Shown here one piece after another: positions 33,248 through 42,241 of a DNA stretch of 64,000 nt. The notes beneath the pieces were generated by a model, which was not told where the DNA came from, did no database searches, and saw only the letters and a list, made by a program, of their open reading frames with translations. A program made the translations under genes and the position numbers. The stretch's first letter is position 1. Each line of letters starts with the position of its first letter. Source of the DNA: Bacteroidota bacterium (GTDB taxonomy: Bacteria > Bacteroidota > Bacteroidia > Flavobacteriales > Weeksellaceae); NCBI GenBank assembly GCA_023423715.1, contig JAFAFC010000016.1:31066-95065 (forward strand), given 5' to 3'.

Positions 33248-35389
33248 TTAAATTCGTTCCAATTGATCTGCATCAATTGTTGTTTTGAAATTTCCATAAT
33301 TCACAATTACCTTATTTTTTTTCACCTCTTCAATTGTCCCAACGCTGCTTCCTCCCGCAATTCTCACGCGTTGACCAGGTTTTAGCCAAAGTGTACGCTC
33401 TTCTTGACGTTTGGTTTCTATTTTTTCATGCGTTTCTGCAATCTTTTCTTGGATATTTTCCTTTTTCAATTGTTGCGTAATCTTTCGTTTGATGACTTGC
33501 AAGCGCTTACTTTCGTCTTTGTCGGTATCCAATTTTCGGAATTTCTCTTGCTCCAGAATTTTTACAAAATCACGAACAACATCTTTCCGCGATTTTCCTT
33601 TAACATAACTGTCAATAAAAGCTTCAATCTTATTTCCGAATTGTAGTTTTCGATGCTCTTCTTCGTACAATTTTTGAAAATTGAAAAGCTTCTGCTCCAA
33701 TTGTTGATTCAATTTTTGAAGATTATCGCGTTTATCTTCAACCGATTCTTTGGTTTCGGCGAGATTGGTTTTCAATTTTTCAACTTCAAACTTTTCCTGT
33801 TGAAGTTTAACAATCGTCTTATCCAAATTCACCACATCTTTTTCTACTTTTTGCTTCGCAGATTTAATGATGAATCTTGGAATTTTATTTTTCTCGGCAA
33901 CTTCAAATGTAAATGAACTTCCAGCTTGCCCGATTTCTAATTTGTATAAAGGCTCCAATGATTCTTCATCGAACAACATCGCGGCATTTTCCGCTGCAGG
34001 AAGTTGTTCCACCACCAATTTAATATTGGTATAATGTGTTGTGATAATGGCAAAACTCTTTTTCCCGTAGAAAAATTCTAGGAAACTTTCGGCAAGTGCG
34101 CCACCTAATTCCGGATCCGATCCCGTTCCGAATTCATCAATCAACAAAAGGGTATTTTCATTGGATTGACGGATGATACTTGACATTTTCTTCAATCGAG
34201 AAGAGTAGGTGGAAAGATGATTTTCAATAGATTGATTATCACCAATATCGGTCATGATTTGGTCAAAGAAAAACATTTCCGATTTGGGATGAACGGGAAC
34301 CAAAATTCCACTCTGGATCATCAATTGAAGCAATCCAACCGTTTTTAAAGTAATGGATTTTCCGCCTGCATTGGGTCCCGAAATACAAATAATTCTGTTA
34401 TGTTCGTTCAACGAAAGCGTTTGAGAATAAATCGGCTTGTTCGCCGCTTTATTTTTCAACCAAAGCAACGGATGATACGCTTCTCGTAATCGTAAGGTTT
34501 GATGCTTATTTAATTTGGGTAAAATTGCATTGATTTTTTCCGAAAACTTGGCTTTCGCACGAACCAAATCCAAATCGAAAATATACGCTTGATAATCCGT
34601 TAATTCTGGTTGGAATTCTGAAATTTCAGCGGTTAATTTTCGTAGAATTCGATCGATTTCTTTCTTTTCTTCCTCCTGACTTTCGCGAAGTTTAAAATAA
34701 TGTTTTACAACCGAATCTGGCTGAATGTACGTAATAGAACCTGTTTTCGAAATTCCTAAAACACGTCCTGAAATACGCTTCTTAAAACCTGATTTTACAG
34801 CTAAAACACGCTGATCTTCAACAATACTTTCACGAATATCTTCAAGGAATTCAGAATAGGTGGTCAAAGATCGATTGAAATTCTCATCAATTGCTTTTCT
34901 CGCATGTTGAATTTCTGTTCGTAGAACCTTTAATTCTGGGGATGCATCGCTTTTTACTTCCTCAAAACGATTGAAAACACGATCAATCTTGTCGATGATT
35001 TCCTTTTTGTAAACTAAGTTTTTAACCTCTGAACTTAGCGTTGGAAATGTTTCGTCTAAAGCAGGTAAAAATTTTTGCAGCTTTCCGATTTGTTCGGTAA
35101 GACTTTTTATTTTGATGAACGCTTTATTTTCTAATCGAAAATTTTCGATAAGCATCAACTTCAATTCCTCTTCAATATCTTCATATTCATGGAATGGAAT
35201 TGCATTCGAACTTTCAAAACTAGTCAGAAATTCCGACGTTTTTTTCAAAGTATATTCAGCATCCCCAAAAGGCATGGGACGTAAATTCATAATTTGCTCT
35301 TCCGTTTTTGGTGAAAAGGCATACGGAGCAATTTCGGAAAGAAGCTCCGGAAATTCTAATTCAACAAAATCTGTTTTATCAATGTTCAC
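33248..35389 (-). CDS. mutS2: MutS2-type ATPase lacking the Smr domain
   Basis: A 713-residue MutS2-like protein. Residues 1-320 are the clamp/lever region. The ATPase has Walker A GPNAGGKS at residues 338-345, DIGDNQSIENHLSTYSSRL, Walker B LLLIDEFGTGSDP, and the TTHY switch. A long lysine/glutamate-rich coiled coil follows (about 500-640). The protein ends with an SH3/KOW-like domain (LKPGQRVRIAGGSSVG). Typical MutS2 proteins carry a C-terminal Smr endonuclease of about 80 residues; none is present. The start is GTG, and a TACATTTG box ends 4 bases before it, so the mRNA may be leaderless. In other bacteria MutS2 limits recombination or rescues collided ribosomes. Confidence 0.85.
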   Translation of the reverse strand: MNIDKTDFVELEFPELLSEIAPYAFSPKTEEQIMNLRPMPFGDAEYTLKKTSEFLTSFESSNAIPFHEYEDIEEELKLMLIENFRLENKAFIKIKSLTEQIGKLQKFLPALDETFPTLSSEVKNLVYKKEIIDKIDRVFNRFEEVKSDASPELKVLRTEIQHARKAIDENFNRSLTTYSEFLEDIRESIVEDQRVLAVKSGFKKRISGRVLGISKTGSITYIQPDSVVKHYFKLRESQEEEKKEIDRILRKLTAEISEFQPELTDYQAYIFDLDLVRAKAKFSEKINAILPKLNKHQTLRLREAYHPLLWLKNKAANKPIYSQTLSLNEHNRIICISGPNAGGKSITLKTVGLLQLMIQSGILVPVHPKSEMFFFDQIMTDIGDNQSIENHLSTYSSRLKKMSSIIRQSNENTLLLIDEFGTGSDPELGGALAESFLEFFYGKKSFAIITTHYTNIKLVVEQLPAAENAAMLFDEESLEPLYKLEIGQAGSSFTFEVAEKNKIPRFIIKSAKQKVEKDVVNLDKTIVKLQQEKFEVEKLKTNLAETKESVEDKRDNLQKLNQQLEQKLFNFQKLYEEEHRKLQFGNKIEAFIDSYVKGKSRKDVVRDFVKILEQEKFRKLDTDKDESKRLQVIKRKITQQLKKENIQEKIAETHEKIETKRQEERTLWLKPGQRVRIAGGSSVGTIEEVKKNKVIVNYGNFKTTIDADQLERI

Positions 35390-35393
35390 AGCG

Positions 35394-35401
35394 CAAATGT
35401 A
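35394..35401 (-). promoter_or_regulatory. -7 element immediately before the mutS2 GTG start
   Basis: The minus strand reads TACATTTG. With the usual spacing, transcription would begin at 35390, one base before the GTG. Confidence 0.45.
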
Positions 35402-35478
35402 CTGAGATAATTTTAAAAATCTAAGGCTTTTTCTGAATGCGAATTCTTACTTTTGGATGGAATTTATTTGATTGATTT

Positions 35479-36120
35479 ATGAATTGGAATGATGTTTTGG
35501 CTCCGATAAAAAACTCGGACTATTTTGAAAAACTTTGGCAAAAAGTAAAAATTGAGTATACTACAACAAAATGTTTTCCTCTTAAAAATCAAATATTTAG
35601 AGCGTTAGAATTAACGCCATTCGAAGATGTTCAAGTTGTCATTATTGGTCAAGATCCGTATCATAATGATTTTCAAGCAAATGGTTTGTGTTTCTCGGTT
35701 TCGGACGCAGTGAAAGCACCGCCATCGTTGAAAAATATTTTTACCGAACTGAAAGAAGATCTCAATATCGATCGTAAAAGTAATGAACTGGATGATTGGG
35801 CGAAACAAGGTGTTTTAATGTTGAATGCAACATTAACGGTGAAAGCTCACGAACCGAATTCTCATAAAGATTTAGGCTGGGAAACGTTTACCGATTTCAT
35901 TATTAAAGAGCTTTCGGCAAAAAAGGAAAATGTCGTTTTTGTGCTTTGGGGCGCTTTTGCACAGAAAAAAGAAGCGTTAATTGATATGGAAAAACATTTC
36001 ATCATAAAATCCGCTCATCCGTCGCCTTTTTCTGTTTATCGAGGTTTTTATGGAAGTAAACCGTTTTCTAAAATCAACACGTATTTAAAATCAATCGGGA
36101 AAAACGAAATTATTTGGTAG
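35479..36120 (+). CDS. ung: Uracil-DNA glycosylase (family 1)
   Basis: A 213-residue enzyme that excises uracil from DNA, starting base-excision repair. The water-activating loop is GQDPYH with catalytic Asp59 (35653-35655). The uracil-specificity tyrosine is in the same loop. GLCFSV, the proline-rich APPSLKNI and the minor-groove loop HPSPFS (His180) complete the family-1 signature. Length and motif order match E. coli Ung. Its last 11 bases overlap the 3' end of the convergent lipoprotein gene. Confidence 0.95.
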   Translation: MNWNDVLAPIKNSDYFEKLWQKVKIEYTTTKCFPLKNQIFRALELTPFEDVQVVIIGQDPYHNDFQANGLCFSVSDAVKAPPSLKNIFTELKEDLNIDRKSNELDDWAKQGVLMLNATLTVKAHEPNSHKDLGWETFTDFIIKELSAKKENVVFVLWGAFAQKKEALIDMEKHFIIKSAHPSPFSVYRGFYGSKPFSKINTYLKSIGKNEIIW

Positions 36121-36622
36121 GATGAATTTCAGGCTTATTTCCGTTTTTTTCTAGTTTTAAACCAATTGTATAGCCTGACTTTGTAATAGACTTATTTGAT
36201 TTTTCAGGAAGAACTTGTTCCAAGCTTATTGTATAGCCTTGATATTCATACGATTTTTGATAGCCTTTACTTGGTAAATTTATGGACGCTAAATTTGCTT
36301 TTCGTGGTCGTGCGATAAATCCCGTAAATTCTAAATCGGCCACAGCAACGCCACTCCAAATACAATTAACTTCTTTGGGACAACGGCTGTCTTCCGAAAT
36401 TTGATGAAACGTAATATTCATTTTTTCGGTTGGTAAGGAGAAGGTTTGCCCTTCTTTTAAAATGTACAATCCGTCTTTTTTGACAATGGGGGAGTTTCCC
36501 ACGGAGCCTTCCGTTTTCGTTGTTTCTGTTTTATTTGGGTCTTTTGAATTTTCAACTTTTTGGCTTTTACATGAAACGCCGAAAGTGAAAAGACTTAACG
36601 CAAGTATTGTTTGAATTTTCAT
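36110..36622 (-). CDS. Small lipoprotein of unknown function
   Basis: A 170-residue lipoprotein with signal MKIQTILALSLFTFGVSC and lipidated cysteine 18. The body is beta-rich, with two cysteines close together (SRCPKEVNCIWSG), suggesting a disulfide. ATG 36622 is used; an upstream TTG at 36628 adds only two residues. The ATG shares its A with the stop of the DUF456 gene (TAATG), so the genes are coupled. It overlaps ung tail-to-tail by 11 bases. Family not recognised. Confidence 0.65.
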   Translation of the reverse strand: MKIQTILALSLFTFGVSCKSQKVENSKDPNKTETTKTEGSVGNSPIVKKDGLYILKEGQTFSLPTEKMNITFHQISEDSRCPKEVNCIWSGVAVADLEFTGFIARPRKANLASINLPSKGYQKSYEYQGYTISLEQVLPEKSNKSITKSGYTIGLKLEKNGNKPEIHPTK

Positions 36623-37119
36623 TACCAAAGGGATTTAAAAGAATGAACAAGTACAACCAAAAACATAGCCAAACCAACCATAAAATTAAATCCTGTTCCG
36701 TAAATAAATCCAACAAATGCCCCCTTCATCGAGTTGAAAGCTTTTTTCTTATCTTTCATATCGTGCAATAATTCTCCAATAAAAACGCCTAAAAGCATCC
36801 CGATAAGGAAGCCAAAAGGAATTGGAATGAAGAATAAACCTGCAAACGTTCCAACCACAGAGCCAATGCTTCCCCATCGAGTTCCGCCAAATTTTTTATT
36901 GGTTTTGGCTGGGATTACGTAATTGAGAACAACCGAAAGGAGTGTGAGCAATCCAAAAAGGATAATATAAACCATACTGAGATCCGAATCGGTCCCGAAT
37001 TTGTAAATTAACAAGCCGCAGAAACTTAGCAATAAGCCTGGTAAAACGGGAAGTATGGTGCCAATCATGCCTAGAATTAATAAAACTAAGCTAATAAGTG
37101 TAATTAAAGTGTAATCCAT
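36622..37119 (-). CDS. DUF456 family membrane protein
   Basis: A 165-residue protein with about four to five membrane helices and the DUF456 glycine-rich blocks (ILPVLPGLLLSFCGLLIY, GGTRWGSIGSVVGTFAGLFF, PFGFLIGMLLGVFIGELL). ATG 37119 was chosen because family members begin near MDYTL; the open frame upstream adds 38 residues that look noncoding. Function unknown; the glycine-zipper-like segments resemble those of small envelope proteins. Confidence 0.8.
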   Translation of the reverse strand: MDYTLITLISLVLLILGMIGTILPVLPGLLLSFCGLLIYKFGTDSDLSMVYIILFGLLTLLSVVLNYVIPAKTNKKFGGTRWGSIGSVVGTFAGLFFIPIPFGFLIGMLLGVFIGELLHDMKDKKKAFNSMKGAFVGFIYGTGFNFMVGLAMFLVVLVHSFKSLW

Positions 37120-37176
37120 AAAGTGGGTTTCTGGGATAAAAATAAAAATATATAATACTATACCAAAGCATTTTCT

Positions 37177-37184
37177 TAATTTTG
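37177..37184 (+). promoter_or_regulatory. -7 element immediately before the MscS gene
   Basis: TAATTTTG ends 5 bases before the ATG at 37190, predicting a leader of only 2 bases. Confidence 0.4.
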
Positions 37185-37189
37185 TAACA

Positions 37190-38455
37190 ATGAAGGAAGA
37201 ACTGAAAGATACCAAGGATTTCTTGATGGACATTAGTGATGCAATTAATGATTTCTATGCATTGTATTTTAATGGAAGTACAGCATGGATTTTTCAAGTT
37301 GCTACCAAAATAATTGTCCTCATCGGTTTGTTTTTTCTGATCGATTTTTCATTAAAATTTCTAGCCACTTTATTTTCAAAAACCTTTATTCGAAAAGCAA
37401 AAAGACCCTTTATTTATTCGCTTTTTGAGTCGAAGTTTATTAATTCTTTAATTCATATTGCGGCGCTATCTATTTGTAGTTTTGCATTAGATTCTTTGTT
37501 TTATGAAGGAATGCACAAGATTACGAAAGGCGTTTTAGACAAAATTGTTGATATCGCCCAAGTGGTCGTGATTTTTGGTGCAGCTTTACGTTTGTACCGA
37601 GCTTTGGAACTCTATTTCGTGAATATTGGCGACAATTACAAACTCATTGCTTTTCGTGCGATTTCTCAAACGTTGAAAATCTTTGGATTCGTGATTTTCT
37701 TTTTTATCGCGATCAAGATTATTTTCAGCATCAATGCAACAACTATTTTAGGAAGTTTAGGAGCGATTACAGCGGTTTTGGTTTTGGTGTTCCGAGATAC
37801 GATTTTAGGTTTTGTAACGGGAATTCATGTGGCGACTTCAAAAAACATGAAGGTAGGCGACTGGATCGGAATTCCAAAATACAATATTGAAGGAAATATT
37901 GCAAACATCGACCTTTTAACGACGAAAATTATCAATTTTGATAAAACCGTTTCAACGATTCCAACATACGATTTAATGTCCACCGAAATCCGAAATTATC
38001 AAGTGATGACGGAAGGAAATCTTCGTAGAATTAAGCGTTCTATGATTTTCAATATTAAATCATTTCAGTTTCTAACAGACGAAGATATTCACAAATTGAA
38101 ACGAATTAATTTGATTTCTGAGTATTTGGATGCCAAAGAAAAAGAAATTAATGAAACGCGTGAATCTCTTGAAAATTCTGATTTGGTGCTTAATGGACAG
38201 CAATTAACCAATATCGGAGTTTTCAGAAAATACGTAGAAAATTATTTAAAACACAACCCGAATATCGAACAAAAGGAAATTATTTTGGTGCGTCAATTAG
38301 AGATTACAACGCAAGGTATGCCGTTAGAAATCTATTGTTTTACCATTTTTTCGGGCTTGGCAGATTATGAGAGAGTTCAATCGGATATTTTCGACCATCT
38401 TTTGGTGGCAGCGCAAAACTTCGGATTGGAAATTATGCAAATTAATAAAATGTAA
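37190..38455 (+). CDS. MscS-family mechanosensitive channel (YbdG-like)
   Basis: A 421-residue inner membrane channel. Several N-terminal helices lead to the pore-lining helix TTILGSLGAITAVLVLVFRDTILGF. The MscS beta domain follows (KVGDWIGIPKYNIEGNIANIDLLTTKIINFDKTVSTIPTYDL). YbdG-type members have a large insertion and extended cytoplasmic domain like this one (ETRESLENSDLVLNGQQLTNIGVFRKY). It protects against osmotic down-shock. It runs 2 bases from pdxJ, so they share a transcript. Confidence 0.88.
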   Translation: MKEELKDTKDFLMDISDAINDFYALYFNGSTAWIFQVATKIIVLIGLFFLIDFSLKFLATLFSKTFIRKAKRPFIYSLFESKFINSLIHIAALSICSFALDSLFYEGMHKITKGVLDKIVDIAQVVVIFGAALRLYRALELYFVNIGDNYKLIAFRAISQTLKIFGFVIFFFIAIKIIFSINATTILGSLGAITAVLVLVFRDTILGFVTGIHVATSKNMKVGDWIGIPKYNIEGNIANIDLLTTKIINFDKTVSTIPTYDLMSTEIRNYQVMTEGNLRRIKRSMIFNIKSFQFLTDEDIHKLKRINLISEYLDAKEKEINETRESLENSDLVLNGQQLTNIGVFRKYVENYLKHNPNIEQKEIILVRQLEITTQGMPLEIYCFTIFSGLADYERVQSDIFDHLLVAAQNFGLEIMQINKM

Positions 38456-38457
38456 AC

Positions 38458-39177
38458 ATGACAAAATTAAGTGTCAATATCAATAAAATAGCGACTTTAC
38501 GTAATGCCCGAGGTGGCGATGTTCCTAGTGTGACGCAAGTTGCGATCGATGCACAGCGTTTTGGAGCGCAAGGAATTACCATTCATCCACGTCCCGATGA
38601 GCGTCATATTACGCGAAAGGATGTGTATGATTTAAAACCTTTAGTAACAACCGAATATAATATTGAAGGAAACCCATATCTTGATTTTATTGAAATGGTT
38701 TTGGATGTGAAACCTGAGCAAGTTACGTTGGTTCCCGATGCTGAAGATGCAATTACATCAAACGCTGGTTGGGATTGTAAAACGCATTTGGATAAATTAA
38801 CTGAGATTGTTTCGACTTTTAAAAATGCAGGAATTAGAACATCGATTTTTCTTGATCCAGATCCTGAAATGGTAGAATGGGCAGCAAAAACTGGAACAGA
38901 TCGTATTGAATTATACACGGAAGCTTTTGCTAAAGAATATCCAAATAATCCTGAAGCAGCGATCAAGGATTATCTTGAAACGGCTAAAAAAGCAACAGAA
39001 TACGGATTGGGAATTAATGCTGGACATGATTTAAGTTTAGATAATTTAAAATATTTCGCAGATACTATTCCAAATTTATTGGAAGTTTCGATCGGTCATG
39101 CTTTGATTTCTGAAGCTTTGTACATGGGATTAGAAAACACCATTCAAGGCTATTTGAAACGATTGGCGAAGTGGTAA
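38458..39177 (+). CDS. pdxJ: Pyridoxine 5'-phosphate synthase
   Basis: A 239-residue TIM barrel that condenses 1-deoxyxylulose 5-phosphate with 3-amino-2-oxopropyl phosphate to make pyridoxine 5'-phosphate. The diagnostic opening SVNINKIATLRNARGGD, ITIHPRPDERHI, VTLVPDAEDAIT, and NAGHDLSLDN with SIGHALISEAL at the end cover the phosphate and catalytic sites. Length matches the family. It is the second gene of an operon with the MscS channel; the next gene begins 18 bases later. Confidence 0.95.
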   Translation: MTKLSVNINKIATLRNARGGDVPSVTQVAIDAQRFGAQGITIHPRPDERHITRKDVYDLKPLVTTEYNIEGNPYLDFIEMVLDVKPEQVTLVPDAEDAITSNAGWDCKTHLDKLTEIVSTFKNAGIRTSIFLDPDPEMVEWAAKTGTDRIELYTEAFAKEYPNNPEAAIKDYLETAKKATEYGLGINAGHDLSLDNLKYFADTIPNLLEVSIGHALISEALYMGLENTIQGYLKRLAKW

Positions 39178-39195
39178 ATTAAACACGAAACACGG

Positions 39196-40338
39196 ATGAG
39201 AAATTATTTTAAAAATATAGCGTCAGCTACATTTTTGACAGTCGCCTCTTTTGCATTTTCGCAAGATAATGTTAAGGAATTTCAAATAAATTCTAAAAAT
39301 GGATTGGCGGACGAAAATGGTGTAGAACTAGTAGAACCTAAGTACAAAAACGTCAAAACATTGCAGTACGGAAAGGTATTTTTGTTGAGTGATGGTGGCA
39401 ATGTTGATGCTTATTATAACGCGGGTACTAAGAAAAAGTTGTTACTCGATCATCTGAGTTGGGACGTTATAACAATGAATGCCAAACCACATCTTAAATA
39501 CTCAGACAAAGCGGATAAAAAGACGTTTTTGATTAGTATTAATGACGATCAAATTATTCCATTAAAACAGTATTATCACTCGATTAAATCTGTGGGTGAT
39601 TATCTTTTGACGATTGTTGAACCTAAAGAATTGCCTGCTAAACCTGAACCGAGAGTTATTGATAAAAAAACGGGTTTGCCACAAATTCAGAAAGTTCCTC
39701 AGGTTATGTATTCTGAAAGTTTCATAGTTTATAAAAATGATGGAAAATTTGTTCCTATTTTTAAGGCTTACGCAACCAATTTTTATCCGTTGTATGAGGA
39801 TAAACGAAAAGTTACCAAAGAAAATAATTTGGTGATTGAGGAAGTTAAGATTGTCGATATTTCTGAACAAAATTCCGAAAACTTTGATTTTTTGGCTTTG
39901 GGTAATTTTAGAAAAAACAATGATATTTTGATTTATGATTCAAAATTCAAAAAAGTAGGCAGTTTCAATTATGACGGTATGGACGAATATAAAATTTCAA
40001 ATTTGGCCTCCGAAGTTTTGAAAAAAGAATTGGATGTGTCTCCATTTTCGGGATCTGGAATTTCCCCAGTTTCGGGACCTGGAGGACCTAGACGTGTCGT
40101 TTATCCACATTTAGCAGTTGAGAAAAGTGCAGACGGAAAAAATATCCTATTTCAAGTGAAATCTGAAACAGAAAAGCAAGCTTTGTTCTCCACTACTAAC
40201 ACGATTGATATTTACGGGTCTTCAAAAATTATTGTGGAAACGAAAGACGAAAAAGATGATGCAGGATTCTCAGTCGGTTTGGATAGTGGGAAAATTTATT
40301 TCCCTAAAAAATACTGGGAAAAGTTTAATATGAATTAA
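39196..40338 (+). CDS. Exported WG-repeat-like protein
   Basis: A 380-residue exported protein with a signal peptide ending FAFSQ. One degenerate WG/KWG-type repeat is visible (GLADENGVELVEPKYKNVK); the rest is a beta-rich body with a Pro/Gly/Ser-rich segment near residue 290 (SGSGISPVSGPGGPRR). I do not recognise a named family. It is co-directional with pdxJ upstream (18-base gap) and an alpha/beta hydrolase downstream (7-base gap). A surface or periplasmic binding role is a guess. Confidence 0.6.
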   Translation: MRNYFKNIASATFLTVASFAFSQDNVKEFQINSKNGLADENGVELVEPKYKNVKTLQYGKVFLLSDGGNVDAYYNAGTKKKLLLDHLSWDVITMNAKPHLKYSDKADKKTFLISINDDQIIPLKQYYHSIKSVGDYLLTIVEPKELPAKPEPRVIDKKTGLPQIQKVPQVMYSESFIVYKNDGKFVPIFKAYATNFYPLYEDKRKVTKENNLVIEEVKIVDISEQNSENFDFLALGNFRKNNDILIYDSKFKKVGSFNYDGMDEYKISNLASEVLKKELDVSPFSGSGISPVSGPGGPRRVVYPHLAVEKSADGKNILFQVKSETEKQALFSTTNTIDIYGSSKIIVETKDEKDDAGFSVGLDSGKIYFPKKYWEKFNMN

Positions 40339-40345
40339 GAAAAAA

Positions 40346-41119
40346 ATGGAAATTTTACATTCAAAAATATACGGTCAAGAAAGTTCAGGAACACCATTGT
40401 TGGTTTTCCACGGCTTGTTTGGGATGCTGGATAATTGGGGAAGTTTTGGGAAGGAAATGGGCGAGTTGTATCCTGTACATTTGTTGGATTTGCGTAATCA
40501 TGGTAAGAGTTTTCACTCGGATGTGATGTCGCATGATGCTTTGGCAGAGGATATTTTCAATTATATGGAATTTCACCAAATGGAAAAAGCCAATATTCTT
40601 GGGCATTCTTTGGGTGGAAAAGCTGTGATGCAATTTGCAATTTTACATCGTGAAAAAGTTGAAAAATTAATCGTGGTTGATATTTCTCCAAAGGCATATC
40701 CGCCGCATCATCAAGGGATTATTAAAGCTTTGGAAAGTGTTGATTTTTCTCAAATGAAATCTCGTTCGGATGTGGAAACGGTTTTAGAGCAGTATATTCA
40801 CGAAAAACCAGTAATTCAGTTTCTTGCAAAGAACTTGTATTGGAGAGAAGACAAAACGTTGAATTGGAGATTTAATCTTCCTGTCTTAAGCGAGCACTAT
40901 TCAGAATTTGTGGCGAATGCAATTAAGTTTGGCGTGTTTTCGGGTCCAACCTTATTTATTTCGGGTGCCAATTCCAATTATATTTTAACTCAAGATGAGT
41001 TTCAGATAAAGCAGCAGTTTCCAAATTCGAAAATTGTGAAGATTTCAGGCGCTGGACATTGGGTTCAAGCCGATAATCCTTTAGATTTTGCTGTTGTTGT
41101 CAAAGAATTTTTAGCGTAA
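40346..41119 (+). CDS. YbfF-like alpha/beta hydrolase (esterase)
   Basis: A 257-residue esterase-type hydrolase. The oxyanion motif HGLFGMLDNW and the nucleophile elbow GHSLGG (Ser about residue 93) are typical of the YbfF/acyl-CoA esterase branch. LDLRNHGKS follows the usual pattern. The catalytic histidine lies in GAGHWVQADNP. It is the last gene of the MscS-pdxJ run, followed by a strong terminator. Substrate unknown; short-chain acyl esters or CoA esters are typical. Confidence 0.85.
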   Translation: MEILHSKIYGQESSGTPLLVFHGLFGMLDNWGSFGKEMGELYPVHLLDLRNHGKSFHSDVMSHDALAEDIFNYMEFHQMEKANILGHSLGGKAVMQFAILHREKVEKLIVVDISPKAYPPHHQGIIKALESVDFSQMKSRSDVETVLEQYIHEKPVIQFLAKNLYWREDKTLNWRFNLPVLSEHYSEFVANAIKFGVFSGPTLFISGANSNYILTQDEFQIKQQFPNSKIVKISGAGHWVQADNPLDFAVVVKEFLA

Positions 41120-41183
41120 ATCAATTTTATCAAAAAATAGATTTCGAACAGCTGATGAAATTCAGCGTTAAAGTTTCAAAAAG

Positions 41184-41215
41184 CCTTTCTTTAAGTTCGT
41201 TAAAGAAAGGTTTTT
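41184..41215 (+). terminator. Terminator of the mscS-pdxJ run
   Basis: CCTTTCTTTAA / TTAAAGAAAGG forms a perfect 11-bp stem with a 5-base loop, followed by TTTTT. A promoter box for the next gene begins 3 bases later. Confidence 0.85.
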
Positions 41216-41218
41216 CGT

Positions 41219-41226
41219 TATATTTG
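41219..41226 (+). promoter_or_regulatory. -7 element immediately before the epimerase gene
   Basis: TATATTTG ends 5 bases before the ATG at 41232. The -33 position overlaps the terminator loop. Confidence 0.45.
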
Positions 41227-41231
41227 CATCT

Positions 41232-42233
41232 ATGATTTTAGTAACCGGAGCAACGGGAATCTTGGGGCGAGTACTTGCACTTTATTTGCTCAAAAATGGA
41301 AAAAATGTTAGGGGAACGAAGCGACCTTCAAGTAATCTTGAAGAAGTTCGACATTCCTTTTCGTTTTATACCGACGATGCCGACGCTTGGTTTTCTAAAA
41401 TAGAATGGGTGAATGTCGATTTTGACGATCAATTTTCGATTCAAAATGCGCTGAAAGACGTTTCCGAAGTTTATCATTGTGCGGCGAAGGTCAGTTTCAA
41501 TCCTTCGGACAGCAAAGATTTGTATCATACCAATATTTACGGAACAAAAAATTTGTTGTATGCGTGCGAAAACTCGTCTGTGATTAAGTTTTTGCATGTA
41601 AGTTCTATTGCGGTTTTGGATAATTTCAATGATCAAGGTTTTTTAGACGAGGATTCGGAATACAATTCCAAAATAGATCATTCGGCGTATGCGACGTCCA
41701 AACATTTTTCCGAAATGGAAGTTTGGCGCGCTAGTGCAGAAGGTTTGTCCACCATTATTATCAATCCAGGAATGATTATCGGAAGTGGAAATTGGAAACA
41801 AAGCAGCGGCGAATTAATTGGCTCTTTTGTGAATACCAATTACACGTTTTCGGGCGGAACATCCTACGTTGATGTTCGTGATGTTGCGAAAGTTGCGATT
41901 GAACTTATGGAGCAAAATGCGTTTGGAGAACGATTTATTCTAGTTGCTGAAGCGAAATCGTATCGTCAAGTGGGAGATCAAATCAGAGCACTTTTGAATA
42001 AGAAACCTTTGAAAGTGATTTCCGATTCTTTGTTGAATTTTGCTTTGATTTTAAATCCTTTAGGAATCCTAATTCCAAAACTGAAAATGATTAACAAAGT
42101 TAATATCCAAGCGATTACCACCAATTCTAAAATTTCAAATTCAAAAATTAAAGAAAAATTAGACTATGATTTTATTTCGGTAAAAGACAGTTTGGCTTTT
42201 CATGTTGAAAATTATAAAAAGGACCATAAATAA
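41232..42233 (+). CDS. NAD(P)-dependent SDR epimerase/dehydratase-like protein
   Basis: A 333-residue extended short-chain dehydrogenase/reductase. The cofactor loop TGATGILG is at the N-terminus, and the catalytic YATSK matches YxxxK with the preceding serine in VSSIAV. The C-terminal part is hydrophobic. It is followed 8 bases later by an acyl-CoA ligase gene, so a fatty-acid or lipid-linked substrate is possible. A sugar substrate is the alternative. Confidence 0.85.
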   Translation: MILVTGATGILGRVLALYLLKNGKNVRGTKRPSSNLEEVRHSFSFYTDDADAWFSKIEWVNVDFDDQFSIQNALKDVSEVYHCAAKVSFNPSDSKDLYHTNIYGTKNLLYACENSSVIKFLHVSSIAVLDNFNDQGFLDEDSEYNSKIDHSAYATSKHFSEMEVWRASAEGLSTIIINPGMIIGSGNWKQSSGELIGSFVNTNYTFSGGTSYVDVRDVAKVAIELMEQNAFGERFILVAEAKSYRQVGDQIRALLNKKPLKVISDSLLNFALILNPLGILIPKLKMINKVNIQAITTNSKISNSKIKEKLDYDFISVKDSLAFHVENYKKDHK

Positions 42234-42241
42234 TCCTCCTA

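Noticed and set aside
36623..36628. TTG 36628 as the lipoprotein start
   Set aside because: It adds two residues only; ATG 36622 is coupled to the DUF456 stop (TAATG).
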